A stretch of DNA of 64,000 nucleotides from Clostridium massiliamazoniense (GTDB taxonomy: Bacteria > Bacillota > Clostridia > Clostridiales > Clostridiaceae): contig NZ_LN879467.1 in the NCBI RefSeq assembly GCF_001403635.1, positions 248,001-312,000 on the forward strand. The letters are read 5' to 3'. Made by a program: the position numbers and the translations under genes. Each line of letters opens with the position of its first letter. Position 1 is the stretch's first letter. Below are positions 6,536 through 14,651 of the stretch, piece by piece. The notes under the pieces were generated by a model that saw only the letters and a program-made list of their open reading frames with translations, made no database searches and was not told the DNA's origin.

Positions 6536-8947
6536 CTAACTTTCTATTCTTATTGATAATCCTGTATCTAATCCTTTAGATAAATCTATAACTTTTCCAG
6601 CAATATTTGTAATCTCTAAATTATTGTTAGAATTTAAGTCTAATTTATAATCACCCTTAGAAGTATTTTCAGGAATAATCCCTTCTAAAATTACTTCTGT
6701 AGCTTGTTTATTTTCTTTTACATCGAATTTAATTTCATTATTATTTAATGTAGCAGTAAAATTAGTATTTCCAAATAAACTTACAGCTTGATCAAATTTT
6801 AGTTTAAGAGTAATTTTATCTAAGGACTTATAGCTGTCTTTATTATCCATAAGTTCAGCAAAAGATAACTTAGCTGGTTGAATATTTTCAGTGAAATCTG
6901 ATTTTATATAATCTAAATTCATTTGAACAAATTCTAAAGAAAAATTTGTATCACCTTCATAAAACAATCCAATATTCCCATTTGATAATTGACTTATAGA
7001 TGAATATGCAAATTTTCCTGGAACAATAACTTGATTATATTTCCAATCTATTTCATATTTTTTTCTTCCATTACTATAAACTCCACTTTCATTTAATAAA
7101 CCTATTCTTACTGTTCCATTTGTTCTATTTGATGAATTTGGATTTGAAAATATAATAGCTTTTTTCTCATCAATTAATCCATTATAATTAATTACACTTA
7201 ATTGACAATAAGGTTCCCTTAAATTTTTATCTTCATAAACATCACTATCCCACGTTTCTCCTCCATCAAAACTAGTTGCAATCCTAACATAATTTCCTGT
7301 ATTTCGCATAAACATTTTTAGTTGACCATCAGGCATTTCAACAACTTGAGCCTCTGTTAATTGATTTCCACTACTTATAGTGTCTGAATTTTCACTTTGT
7401 CCATCTCTTGAATCATTAGGAGACTCCCCTAACTCCCAAGTATCACCATGATCATCACTATACATTATAGCACTGGATTGAAAACCTTTAGAATTCGTAT
7501 AATATAAAGGAAATACAAGTCTTCCTGATTTTTCCCCATTTTTTATTTGTATCCCTACTCCAGGGCCAGCTCCGATAAATCGCATCCACTCTTTTTTTAC
7601 CATTCCAGATATTATTTTAGGTTCGCTCCAAGTTTCACCTTCATCAGAACTTTCTATTATACTTAAATAAGCTGTACCTAGTGCCTTTAAAGGTGACTCT
7701 GCTAAAAATGTATTTGATATTTTTACACCGTTCTTATATAAATTATTATTACAATCTACTGTATACTCTGTTTTTTCTCCATTATTCTTATATATATTGC
7801 CATCTGGCTTAATGTAATATTTATTTCCTTCCCCCCTTTGACCTAATGTTCCAGCTCCATCATATAAAAGCATACATTGTTCACCTTCAAACATTTCAAA
7901 TCCTGTAACTGTTTTATCGCATTGAGGGAATCCATAATTTTCAGGAAATGCAGTTATAAATAAAAATACTTTTCCTGTTTCTTCATCCTCAACCATGCTT
8001 GAATCTATTACAGATGCATTACCTGGATAATCAATAACTCGCTTTGCTTCTTCCCAGTTTTTTCCCCCATCCTTACTTATTCTTATCCCTGCATCAATAT
8101 TTGCTGGTGAGTCTCCTGCATGATTATTTCTAATATCTGCTGCCGCAATAGTGGTTCCTGATTTAGTTGTTAATAATGATGGAATTCTAAAATTTTTTGA
8201 ATTTAAGTCTCCAGTATTAAATATCTTCTTTGTATCTGATATAAAAACATTTTCAGGAAGTGGTGCTTTATTAGTATGAGTTTCTAAAGTCTTCTGAATT
8301 ATATCTTCATCATTTATTAATGTTGAATAAAAATTTAAAAAATCAATATTACCATTCATCAAATATTTATTAGCTGTTCCAGCTCTTTCTGTTTTACCAA
8401 TATTAATACTATTTAAATTATTTATGTTTTTTAAAAATTTTGTAGCACTTGAAGCATCAAACTTTATTTTTTCACCATTTAAAAATAATGAATACCCAAT
8501 ATTTTTTTCTACTTTAAAAGCAAGAGTATTTATCCCTTTATTTAAATTACTCCCTATAGATCCCTTAGTATTTCCAGATTCATTTCTTATTTCATAGCCA
8601 ATCTGAGTCCCATCTGTCCATATATGAAAATGTTGATTTTCTTCATTCTTATTACTTACACTAATTAAAGATTGAATTTTTCCAACATTATCTAATTTAA
8701 ATCTTGTTATAATGGTGCCTTCTTCTAAACTTTCTACTTGACTTAAGTATTTATTTAAATTCATCCCATCACCATTTGTTATTTTAATATTATTAACTGA
8801 AAATATCTCTTCTTCTGCCATAATCTCTTTACTCTTATTAATTCCTGTTGTGGAATTTAAATTTGTCATAGCAAATGTAGTACTAGAAATTATATTATTA
8901 ATAATTATAGCTGTAAGTATTACTTGTACTATTTTTCTTTTATTCAA
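6536..8947 (-). CDS. Secreted exo-alpha-sialidase (GH33) with N-terminal lectin domain
   Basis: The enzyme would cleave terminal sialic acids from host glycans outside the cell. I start it at the TTG at 8947, eight bases after AAGGGG, rather than at the GTG at 8956 which overlaps that site. Numbered from the GTG: signal peptide to about 30; a LamG/CBM40-like domain about 50-215; then the six-bladed sialidase fold with FRIP (Arg257), four Asp-boxes (SKDGGKNW 294, SSDEGETW 436, SDDHGDTW 500, SFDGGETW 562), a nucleophile region with TEAQVVEM, two further triad arginines (about 551 and 617) and Tyr651 in FAYSSISQL. About 100 residues at the C-terminus form an extra beta domain. It is longer than the 694-residue NanI of C. 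perfringens. No LPXTG anchor, so it is probably secreted. The sialic-acid operon starts 6 kb away. Confidence 0.93.
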   Translation of the reverse strand: MNKRKIVQVILTAIIINNIISSTTFAMTNLNSTTGINKSKEIMAEEEIFSVNNIKITNGDGMNLNKYLSQVESLEEGTIITRFKLDNVGKIQSLISVSNKNEENQHFHIWTDGTQIGYEIRNESGNTKGSIGSNLNKGINTLAFKVEKNIGYSLFLNGEKIKFDASSATKFLKNINNLNSINIGKTERAGTANKYLMNGNIDFLNFYSTLINDEDIIQKTLETHTNKAPLPENVFISDTKKIFNTGDLNSKNFRIPSLLTTKSGTTIAAADIRNNHAGDSPANIDAGIRISKDGGKNWEEAKRVIDYPGNASVIDSSMVEDEETGKVFLFITAFPENYGFPQCDKTVTGFEMFEGEQCMLLYDGAGTLGQRGEGNKYYIKPDGNIYKNNGEKTEYTVDCNNNLYKNGVKISNTFLAESPLKALGTAYLSIIESSDEGETWSEPKIISGMVKKEWMRFIGAGPGVGIQIKNGEKSGRLVFPLYYTNSKGFQSSAIMYSDDHGDTWELGESPNDSRDGQSENSDTISSGNQLTEAQVVEMPDGQLKMFMRNTGNYVRIATSFDGGETWDSDVYEDKNLREPYCQLSVINYNGLIDEKKAIIFSNPNSSNRTNGTVRIGLLNESGVYSNGRKKYEIDWKYNQVIVPGKFAYSSISQLSNGNIGLFYEGDTNFSLEFVQMNLDYIKSDFTENIQPAKLSFAELMDNKDSYKSLDKITLKLKFDQAVSLFGNTNFTATLNNNEIKFDVKENKQATEVILEGIIPENTSKGDYKLDLNSNNNLEITNIAGKVIDLSKGLDTGLSIRIES

Positions 8948-9106
8948 ATTACACACCCCTTTTACACTTTTTACATTATATTCTATTACACTACATCAAT
9001 TTATAGTAATATTTTTTTAAATTTTAAATTAAAAAGTTTTTTCATCCTCACTATCAAAACTATTTTAAATATTCTTGCACAACATCCACTCTTCTTTATA
9101 ATATAA

Positions 9107-9141
9107 AAACTAGAATTTCAATATTATTAAAACTCTAGTTT
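9107..9141 (-). terminator. Terminator of the YhfC-type gene
   Basis: AAACTAGA and TCTAGTTT (9107-9114 and 9134-9141) form the stem; on the minus strand a run TTTTTATAT follows. Confidence 0.6.
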
Positions 9142-9155
9142 CTTCTTTAATTATA

Positions 9156-9947
9156 TTAATTTATATTTATATAATAATTATCTAATTTTTCAAATACTTT
9201 TTTTGATTTTATAATCATAACCAACATTGCTAATGCTACTATGAAGAATCCTATTTCTACAATTAAGTTACTAACTCCATTACTCACTAAAGATACTGCT
9301 ATAAAATTTACTAAACCATGTAACATTATTGATACTAATAAATATACTTTTTTCCTTTCTTTTATAGCATATAAAATTATTATAGTTAAGAATACATGAA
9401 GTATCATTGCACTAATTCTTTCTACTCCACCTAAAACTACATCTAAATTAGTAATATTCTTAAATATATCTATTATTTCACTTTCAGATATACCAAATTT
9501 TGAACTATTAAAGGTTCCATTATTTATTGCATTAACTATGGACATATTACTTATATTAGTAAGTCCAACTATAAGCATGGCTTCTATTCCTCCATGACCT
9601 AACCCAAAAGCTATACCATCCTGCCATGTCCTATTCTTTTTCAAACCCTTAAATCCTATAAATCTACCTATTTCCTCAAAAATTCCTGCTGTAAATGATA
9701 AAAATATAATATATACTACAGGATAAAATATTTGCATATTTTCGTACCAAGGAAATTTAGGTAAAACCACTTGAATTATAGGTAATCTCAAAATTACTTG
9801 AGATACTACAAAAACAAGTACTCCCATAAAATATGGTTTAATATACCTTTTCTTTTTTAAAAGAATATAAATTAAAGAACATAATGGAATACCAACACTT
9901 ATAAATATAGACAATATAAAACTCCAATTTCCTATTGAAATTTTCAT
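9156..9947 (-). CDS. YhfC-family intramembrane glutamic-type protease
   Basis: A 263-residue protein with about seven membrane segments. It carries the paired motifs of the YhfC (DUF2324) family within the ABC/CPBP protease clan: GIFEEIGRFIGF (Glu91-Glu92) and LGHGGIEA (His118, Glu122). Members are predicted membrane-embedded proteases or structural relatives linked to bacteriocin or stress functions; the substrate is unknown. The start is the ATG at 9947 behind AAGGGGTG, not the longer frame from 9974. A double LytTR-type box (10054-10083) lies about 110-135 bp upstream, so control by the AgrA-like regulator at 12649-13353 is likely. Confidence 0.82.
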   Translation of the reverse strand: MKISIGNWSFILSIFISVGIPLCSLIYILLKKKRYIKPYFMGVLVFVVSQVILRLPIIQVVLPKFPWYENMQIFYPVVYIIFLSFTAGIFEEIGRFIGFKGLKKNRTWQDGIAFGLGHGGIEAMLIVGLTNISNMSIVNAINNGTFNSSKFGISESEIIDIFKNITNLDVVLGGVERISAMILHVFLTIIILYAIKERKKVYLLVSIMLHGLVNFIAVSLVSNGVSNLIVEIGFFIVALAMLVMIIKSKKVFEKLDNYYININ

Positions 9948-10053
9948 AAAAACACCCCTTATAGCTATTTTCACTCTATTTATATTTTTACTCCCCTAGG
10001 TTAATTCCATTATATGTTTGTAAATTATTCACTACAATCCCATTTACATTACT

Positions 10054-10083
10054 TACAGTTTTTTATACCTAATATACAGTCTT
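10054..10083. promoter_or_regulatory. Double LytTR-type binding site upstream of the YhfC gene
   Basis: Two 9-bp direct repeats, TACAGTTTT (10054-10062) and TACAGTCTT (10075-10083), are separated by exactly 12 bp. Two 9-bp repeats with a 12-bp spacer is the known architecture of LytTR response-regulator sites such as those of AgrA. A LytTR regulator is encoded 2.6 kb away. Confidence 0.65.
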
Positions 10084-10120
10084 TCCTGAATCCTAAACTT
10101 TTTCCTAATTATATTATTAC

Positions 10121-10257
10121 TATAAACATAGACTTAATTCAGGTGGAGTTTTGACTCCATCTCAACGCTTAGTCCTAGTTATCTAGAAACGCGAGGCTAT
10201 TTATCTCCTACTCTTATACAAGATAAGAGTATTACAACCTCTAGCTATGAGATAAAA
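10121..10257 (+). repeat. R1 dispersed structured repeat, full copy A
   Basis: It begins TATAAACATAGACTTAATTC, followed by the hairpin AGGTGGAGT-TTTG-ACTCCATCT, then TTATCTAGAAACGCGAG, TTATCTCCTAC, a short stem around GATAAGAG, and ends ACCTCTAGCTATGAGATAAA. The order of blocks is the same as in 26892-27019 and 39166-39300. Confidence 0.75.
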
Positions 10258-10297
10258 AACTCTAACAAAGACATATAAATAGTCCTTTGTTAGAGTT
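10258..10297 (-). terminator. Terminator of the small membrane protein gene
   Basis: AACTCTAACAAAG (10258-10270) pairs perfectly with CTTTGTTAGAGTT (10285-10297); on the minus strand TTTTTATC follows. Confidence 0.75.
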
Positions 10298-10311
10298 TTA
10301 CTTTCTAATTC

Positions 10312-10677
10312 TTATTTTTTTAATGTTATATTTTCATCATCTTTTTTTACAATTTTATAATTTCTTAGTTGATCCAATACTTTAACAGACCCTGCTGATG
10401 CTGCTATCTTCACAGCTGCTGTTGATGTTGATGCTCCAAGAATTCCAATAGCTGTAGGTACAGTAAATAAATTAGCAACATTAGAAAGTCCACCTGATGC
10501 TGGAGTTGCTAAAAGCGCTGCCACTGAAGTTCCTATGGCTGCAATGGCAATTGTCCAAGCCATTTTTTTAGTTGCCTTTATTCTTATGACTTTATTTTTT
10601 AAATCTCCTTCTATTATTATTTCATCCACATTATTTTTTATAGCATTTCCTAAGTCCTTTTCATTATTTACTCTCAT
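10312..10677 (-). CDS. Small membrane protein of unknown function
   Basis: The 121-residue product starts at the ATG at 10677, with AAGGTGGAG five bases upstream; a longer frame from 10725 would bury that site. A charged N-terminal half (MRVNNEKDLGNAIKNNVDEI, then GDLKNKVIRIKATKK) precedes a long glycine/alanine-rich hydrophobic stretch that could form two membrane helices, and a short basic tail. Small proteins of this pattern occur in many bacteria without known function. It has its own terminator and sits downstream of the lipoprotein/two-component operon with a 220-base gap. I do not assign a role. Confidence 0.6.
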   Translation of the reverse strand: MRVNNEKDLGNAIKNNVDEIIIEGDLKNKVIRIKATKKMAWTIAIAAIGTSVAALLATPASGGLSNVANLFTVPTAIGILGASTSTAAVKIAASAGSVKVLDQLRNYKIVKKDDENITLKK

Positions 10678-10789
10678 AACTCCACCTTCTTTAGTAAATC
10701 TTATTCTATTTAAATACAGTTTCAATTTATATTATTATTCTAACCACTATTAATAAAATTACCACCTCTACTTTTCTAAAAATAATAAA

Positions 10790-10844
10790 AGAGAATATAT
10801 TAAATTTATAGATATATTCTCTTCGCCCTTTAGCTAGCTATATA
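10790..10844 (-). repeat. R2-like element, 3' part (d), acting as terminator
   Basis: On the minus strand it reads TATATAGCTAGCTAAAGGGCG and then the hairpin AGAGAATATATC/AATATATTCTCT followed by TTTATTATT. It is a diverged 3' end of the R2 element (which has CTATATAGCTAGATAAAAGGC and then a hairpin). It lies 50 bases past the lipoprotein stop codon and would end that operon. Confidence 0.5.
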
Positions 10845-10894
10845 ATCTTTGTAAAGGTAAAATTAATATATTTATTCTATGTAGCTTTTTATAG

Positions 10895-11287
10895 TTACTT
10901 CATAAAAATCCCTGCTAATTTATTTTCCTTATTAAATGTTGTTGTTAATTGTACTTTTCCCTTTTCAAATTTTAAAACACTTATAACTATTGCAAGGTCA
11001 TCCTTTTCTTGAAAGACCATCTTTTCTATTTTCTCATACTTTCCAAGATTTTTAGTTACCTTTTCCCATGTCTCCTTAATTGCATTAACATTTTTTTCAC
11101 CCTTTACCTCCTCAATTCCATCTACAACTATTTCTTCATATTTTTGATTATTTAATTCATCAACTATGTTCTCTACAGCTTCTCTTAATGTTCCTTCATT
11201 AAAATTATCACTTAATTCTTCCACTCCACAACTAACTAATATTGTTCCTAATAACATTACAACTAAAACCTTGCAAATATTTTTCAT
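10895..11287 (-). CDS. DUF3887-like lipoprotein
   Basis: A 130-residue lipoprotein: signal MKNICKVLVVMLLGTILVSC with lipobox LVSC and acylated Cys20, so anchored on the outer face of the membrane. The rest is a small alpha+beta domain (EAVENIVDELNNQKYEEIVV to the end) of the DUF3887/NTF2-like type often seen beside regulators. It follows the AgrC-like kinase gene by 30 bases and is probably co-transcribed with it. A sensory accessory role is possible but not shown. Confidence 0.7.
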   Translation of the reverse strand: MKNICKVLVVMLLGTILVSCGVEELSDNFNEGTLREAVENIVDELNNQKYEEIVVDGIEEVKGEKNVNAIKETWEKVTKNLGKYEKIEKMVFQEKDDLAIVISVLKFEKGKVQLTTTFNKENKLAGIFMK

Positions 11288-11317
11288 TATTTTTTCCCCC
11301 TAAAAAATATGATAAAT

Positions 11318-12631
11318 TTACTTAAAATCAATTGGAATCACTATATTAACTTTAAAACAATTCTCTTCAGAACTAACCTTCATATTTCCACTATACTTTT
11401 CTATAGTAACCCTTACATTTTGTAATCCTAAACCACTATGATTTTTCTTTGTAGTTTTAAATTCATTTCCATCCTTTAAAGGCTTACTCTTTAATGAATT
11501 ATGAGTATTTATTACAAGAAAGTCATTAAACTTATCTACTTTCAAATATATTGCCTTATTTTCATCAAAGCCTTTAATCTCATCTATAGCATTATCTAAT
11601 AAGTTAGTAAATATTGTTGTTAGATCTATATCCTTTATAAAACCTAAATCAACATCACCTATTTTACAATCTAATTTTATCCCAAGCTTTTCAGCACACT
11701 CTGTTTTATCATTAATAATAATATTTAAAACTTTATTATAAGTATAATATTTCTGTTCAAGCTTATTAAATATTTCATATAAATCTTTAGTATAGGTAGT
11801 TGCTGCTATTTCTTCCCTATCTTTATATAAATTTTCAATAGTTTGAAGATGATTTTTTATATCATGAATTATTTTTCTAGAATTTTTATACTTATTCTCT
11901 AGAGAGTTATAGTATTCATAATTAAGATTAGCTTGTTGTTCGTATAATAACAATTCACTTTTCATTTCATTATTTTTTGATATAGATTCAAATACTTTAG
12001 TAATAAATATATTTAAAAAAATAATTGAAACTACATTAAAAAGCAAAAATAATGAATCCTCAAGAGAAAAATAAACTTGAATATACATAGTAAGTGTAGT
12101 TACATAGATAATACTAAACATAGGCAATATTAAGAAACTAAAAAATTGAACCTTATTTAATTTTTTAATCTTCTTCTTTTTATAGAAGGTTATAAATAAT
12201 CTTGATACAACTAATTTTGAGATTTGCAATATAATTGTAGATGCTAAGAAGAAAATTTCACTACTGTAAAAATTAATAGCTCCTCCCCAAAAAAACACGC
12301 TAATTACATAATTAACTATAATCTCCCATACAAGTAATAAAACAAAAAACAAACTATAATATAAAATATATATTTTATTATTATTATAAAGAAAATAACC
12401 TGCAATAACTGTAGAAACCAAGGTTATTATTATATGAATTATTCCATTATTAAAAACAATAGAACTAATTATTAACCCTAAAGTAAATACCAAATAACTT
12501 ATAACATAAACATACTTTTTCTTATATATGGTTCTTCCAAACTTGCTCATAAAATCAAAGACTATATAAGTAGAAAGAAATGCGCAAAAATAGCTTAAAA
12601 TTATAAGTATTACTTGAAATGAACCATTCAT
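11318..12631 (-). CDS. Sensor histidine kinase, AgrC-like (GHKL, HPK10)
   Basis: 437 residues. About six membrane helices fill residues 1-210, as in peptide-sensing AgrC/ComD kinases. The cytoplasmic part has a coiled segment, the HPK10-type phosphoacceptor SRKIIHDIKNHLQ (His256), the N box NLLDNAIDEIK and the G box HSGLGLQNV. It lies 17 bases behind the LytTR regulator gene. No agrB/agrD peptide genes are nearby, so the ligand is unknown. C. perfringens VirS and AgrC belong to the same class, but I do not equate this with either. Confidence 0.88.
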   Translation of the reverse strand: MNGSFQVILIILSYFCAFLSTYIVFDFMSKFGRTIYKKKYVYVISYLVFTLGLIISSIVFNNGIIHIIITLVSTVIAGYFLYNNNKIYILYYSLFFVLLLVWEIIVNYVISVFFWGGAINFYSSEIFFLASTIILQISKLVVSRLFITFYKKKKIKKLNKVQFFSFLILPMFSIIYVTTLTMYIQVYFSLEDSLFLLFNVVSIIFLNIFITKVFESISKNNEMKSELLLYEQQANLNYEYYNSLENKYKNSRKIIHDIKNHLQTIENLYKDREEIAATTYTKDLYEIFNKLEQKYYTYNKVLNIIINDKTECAEKLGIKLDCKIGDVDLGFIKDIDLTTIFTNLLDNAIDEIKGFDENKAIYLKVDKFNDFLVINTHNSLKSKPLKDGNEFKTTKKNHSGLGLQNVRVTIEKYSGNMKVSSEENCFKVNIVIPIDFK

Positions 12632-12648
12632 AAATAGCTCTTCCCCCT

Positions 12649-13353
12649 CTATGCCATAATACGTTTTTCTAAAAACATATTAAATTCATCCCTAAATTCT
12701 GTAGACTTTTTTTGTGATAATGGAATTATAGCTCCATCCATCATAAAAATATCATAACCTTTTATAGACTTTACATTAAATAAATTAACAGTAAAGCTTT
12801 TATGAGGCATACAAAAACCATATTCTTTCATTCTATTTGCTATATTTCCAATAGTCTCTTTTATAATATAACTTTCTGTTAGGGTCTTTAACTTAACACG
12901 TCTATTTATATATTCAAAATAACATATATCAGTTAAAGCTATTCTAACTACACCCTCTACAGTTATGAATTCTATAATTTCTTCTATCTCTTCACTTAAG
13001 TAAGCAAGAACTTCATCTAATTGATTATGAATATCCTCTTTTTTTATAGGCTTATTTAAATAGCCAAAAGCATGTACACTAAAAGCTAAATTCATATAAT
13101 CTGTATAACTAGTAACATAAATTATTTTTACATCCTTATCATATTTTCTTATAGCCTTAGCAGTTTCAATACCATTCATATTATTCATTTCTATATCTAA
13201 AAAAATAACATCAAATTGTTCTCCCGCACTTAAAAGTTCTTCCCCACTATTGTAAGTATTAATGCTAAATTTAACATCCTTGTACTCCTCTATAGCTTTC
13301 CTTATTTCATAAATAATCTTTTCATCATCATCACAAATTGCAATCTTAAACAT
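12649..13353 (-). CDS. LytTR response regulator, AgrA/VirR-like
   Basis: A 234-residue regulator: receiver domain 1-120 with the acidic pocket CDDDE and phosphoacceptor Asp53 in VIFLDIEMNNMNG, then a LytTR DNA-binding domain from about 130 (EFITVEGVVRIALTDICYFE; IKETIGNIANRM). The start is the ATG at 13353 (MFKIAICDDDE), nine bases after GTGGAG; the frame is open six codons further up. First gene of the regulator-kinase-lipoprotein operon. LytTR proteins bind two 9-bp direct repeats 12 bp apart; such a pair is present upstream of the YhfC gene (10054-10083) and a half-broken one upstream of the DUF1648 gene (14078-14107), making these its likely targets. Confidence 0.9.
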   Translation of the reverse strand: MFKIAICDDDEKIIYEIRKAIEEYKDVKFSINTYNSGEELLSAGEQFDVIFLDIEMNNMNGIETAKAIRKYDKDVKIIYVTSYTDYMNLAFSVHAFGYLNKPIKKEDIHNQLDEVLAYLSEEIEEIIEFITVEGVVRIALTDICYFEYINRRVKLKTLTESYIIKETIGNIANRMKEYGFCMPHKSFTVNLFNVKSIKGYDIFMMDGAIIPLSQKKSTEFRDEFNMFLEKRIMA

Positions 13354-13487
13354 ATACAAATATCTCCACAAATTAAAAGTTAATTTAGGAGAAAGTTTAA
13401 ACTTTTTTTAAATTTTATCCTAAATTTCCAAAATATTCATGTAAATATCATACTATATAATGGTATAAATTACAAATAATCATATCA

Positions 13488-13979
13488 TTATGAACACTTT
13501 TTAATTTTGAATTTAAACATGCAAACAGTAATCATTGCTATTGAACCTAATATTAAGCTAATCATTCCATTGATACTATTATTTCCATTTAAAACTGCTC
13601 TTGTAACCATAAATTGCATTGAACTAAAAATTATAACTAATTCTAAAGCCAAAACCTTCATAAATATTAATTTTATTTTTTGCTCTTTTTCTAATAACTC
13701 AACAACCCTCTTTGATTTTTTAGTAACATGAGCGAAGAAATTGCAAATAATTAAAGCAACAATACTAATAATTGAGTAAGTAAAAATAAAAAACTTATTT
13801 GAAACATATCCCCCCAATATTCCATCAAGTTCAAAGTGAGTTGGTACACTATTAGGAATGTTCCCTAAACTTAAGAAAGTATCTGTTGCTATGGCAACAA
13901 CAATTACTATTGATATAAAATCTATTACTCTATGATAACCCTTTCTTTCCTTATTAATTTTTAAATCACAAATTTCCAT
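13488..13979 (-). CDS. DUF1648-domain membrane protein
   Basis: 163 residues with four predicted membrane helices. The signature SLGNIPNSVPTHFELDGILGGYVSN is the DUF1648 motif, found in SdpI-like immunity/signalling proteins and in partners of YtrA-type regulators. ATG start behind GAGGGGGAA. A LytTR-type site (14078-14107) lies about 100 bp upstream. It is separate from the regulator operon (117-base gap). The function may be protection against a membrane-active peptide, by analogy with SdpI, but this is inference. Confidence 0.75.
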   Translation of the reverse strand: MEICDLKINKERKGYHRVIDFISIVIVVAIATDTFLSLGNIPNSVPTHFELDGILGGYVSNKFFIFTYSIISIVALIICNFFAHVTKKSKRVVELLEKEQKIKLIFMKVLALELVIIFSSMQFMVTRAVLNGNNSINGMISLILGSIAMITVCMFKFKIKKCS

Positions 13980-14077
13980 TTTAATTCCCCCTCAATTCCT
14001 TTTGATTTTACTCTGTTCCCTAGGTTGATTTTATTATATATTTTTAGGAAAAATAGTACAATATTACTTGCACAACA

Positions 14078-14107
14078 TACAGTTTTTAATACCTAAAGTA
14101 CATAAAC
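14078..14107. promoter_or_regulatory. LytTR-type site upstream of the DUF1648 gene, right half broken
   Basis: TACAGTTTT (14078-14086) is identical to the left repeat of the site at 10054, and the 12-base spacer holds the same ATACCTAA core. The right repeat position reads TACATAAAC: after TAC the sequence becomes the 5' end of an R1 repeat. The right half-site thus appears to have been overwritten. Confidence 0.5.
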
Positions 14108-14133
14108 ATAGACTTAATTTAGGTAGAGTTTTA
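14101..14133 (+). repeat. R1 dispersed repeat, 5' fragment J
   Basis: CATAAACATAGACTTAATTT followed by AGGTAGAGTTTTA matches the first 33 bases of the R1 family, after which the similarity ends. It abuts the LytTR site. Confidence 0.6.
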
Positions 14134-14216
14134 TAAATTACTATGATTTTGTACACACTATAAGCAAAAGTTTAGATTGCTTATTAATACACTAACCATT
14201 TTAAGGATGTGATTCT

Positions 14217-14552
14217 TTGGATATTAAATATATTTTAAAAATTGTAATTTATATATTATTTGCTTTAGCAATACTCATTGCTCTTTTTGGTGTTTTATTA
14301 ACTGTACTAGATTTTATAAAATCTGAATTAAAACCTAAATCATATATAGATGTTGTTAAAAAAAATACTATTTTAAAGAACAAACTTGCATCTTACATAC
14401 TTCTCTCATTAGAAATCCTTGTAGCTGGTGATATTATAAACTCTACAGTAAGACCAACTTTTGATGATCTTATTACTTTAGTAACATTAGTTTTTATAAG
14501 AACTCTAATTTCCTACTTTTTAAATAGGGAAATTAACTCCTCCGAACTTTAG
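14217..14552 (+). CDS. DUF1622 small membrane protein
   Basis: 111 residues with three predicted membrane helices: an N-terminal one (KIVIYILFALAILIALFGVL), then KNKLASYILLSLEILVAGDI and a C-terminal one ending RTLISYFLNREI. This pattern (a helix with LEILVAGDI followed by TVRPTFDDL) is that of the DUF1622 family. The start is TTG at 14217, a few bases after AAGGATGTG. Single gene with a bidirectional terminator downstream. Function unknown. Confidence 0.72.
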   Translation: MDIKYILKIVIYILFALAILIALFGVLLTVLDFIKSELKPKSYIDVVKKNTILKNKLASYILLSLEILVAGDIINSTVRPTFDDLITLVTLVFIRTLISYFLNREINSSEL

Positions 14553-14594
14553 AATTTTATATAAATATCTACTAACATTCAGATAAAATAATAA

Positions 14595-14632
14595 GCTGTA
14601 CTAGATTAATTACTTTATCATTCCAGTACAGC
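14595..14632. terminator. Bidirectional terminator between DUF1622 and RpiR genes
   Basis: GCTGTACT (14595-14602) pairs with AGTACAGC (14625-14632); T-rich sequence follows on the plus strand and AT-rich sequence on the minus strand. The flanking genes are convergent. Confidence 0.6.
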
Positions 14633-14651
14633 CTTCTTATATATTTATTTT

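Noticed and set aside
9975-10120. A CRISPR-like array suggested by the repeated TACAG units
   Set aside because: Only two 9-bp units with a 12-bp spacer are present; this is a LytTR site layout, not an array.
11318-13353. Complete agr quorum-sensing locus
   Set aside because: Kinase and regulator are of the AgrC/AgrA class, but no agrB or agrD-like peptide gene is present in the surroundings.
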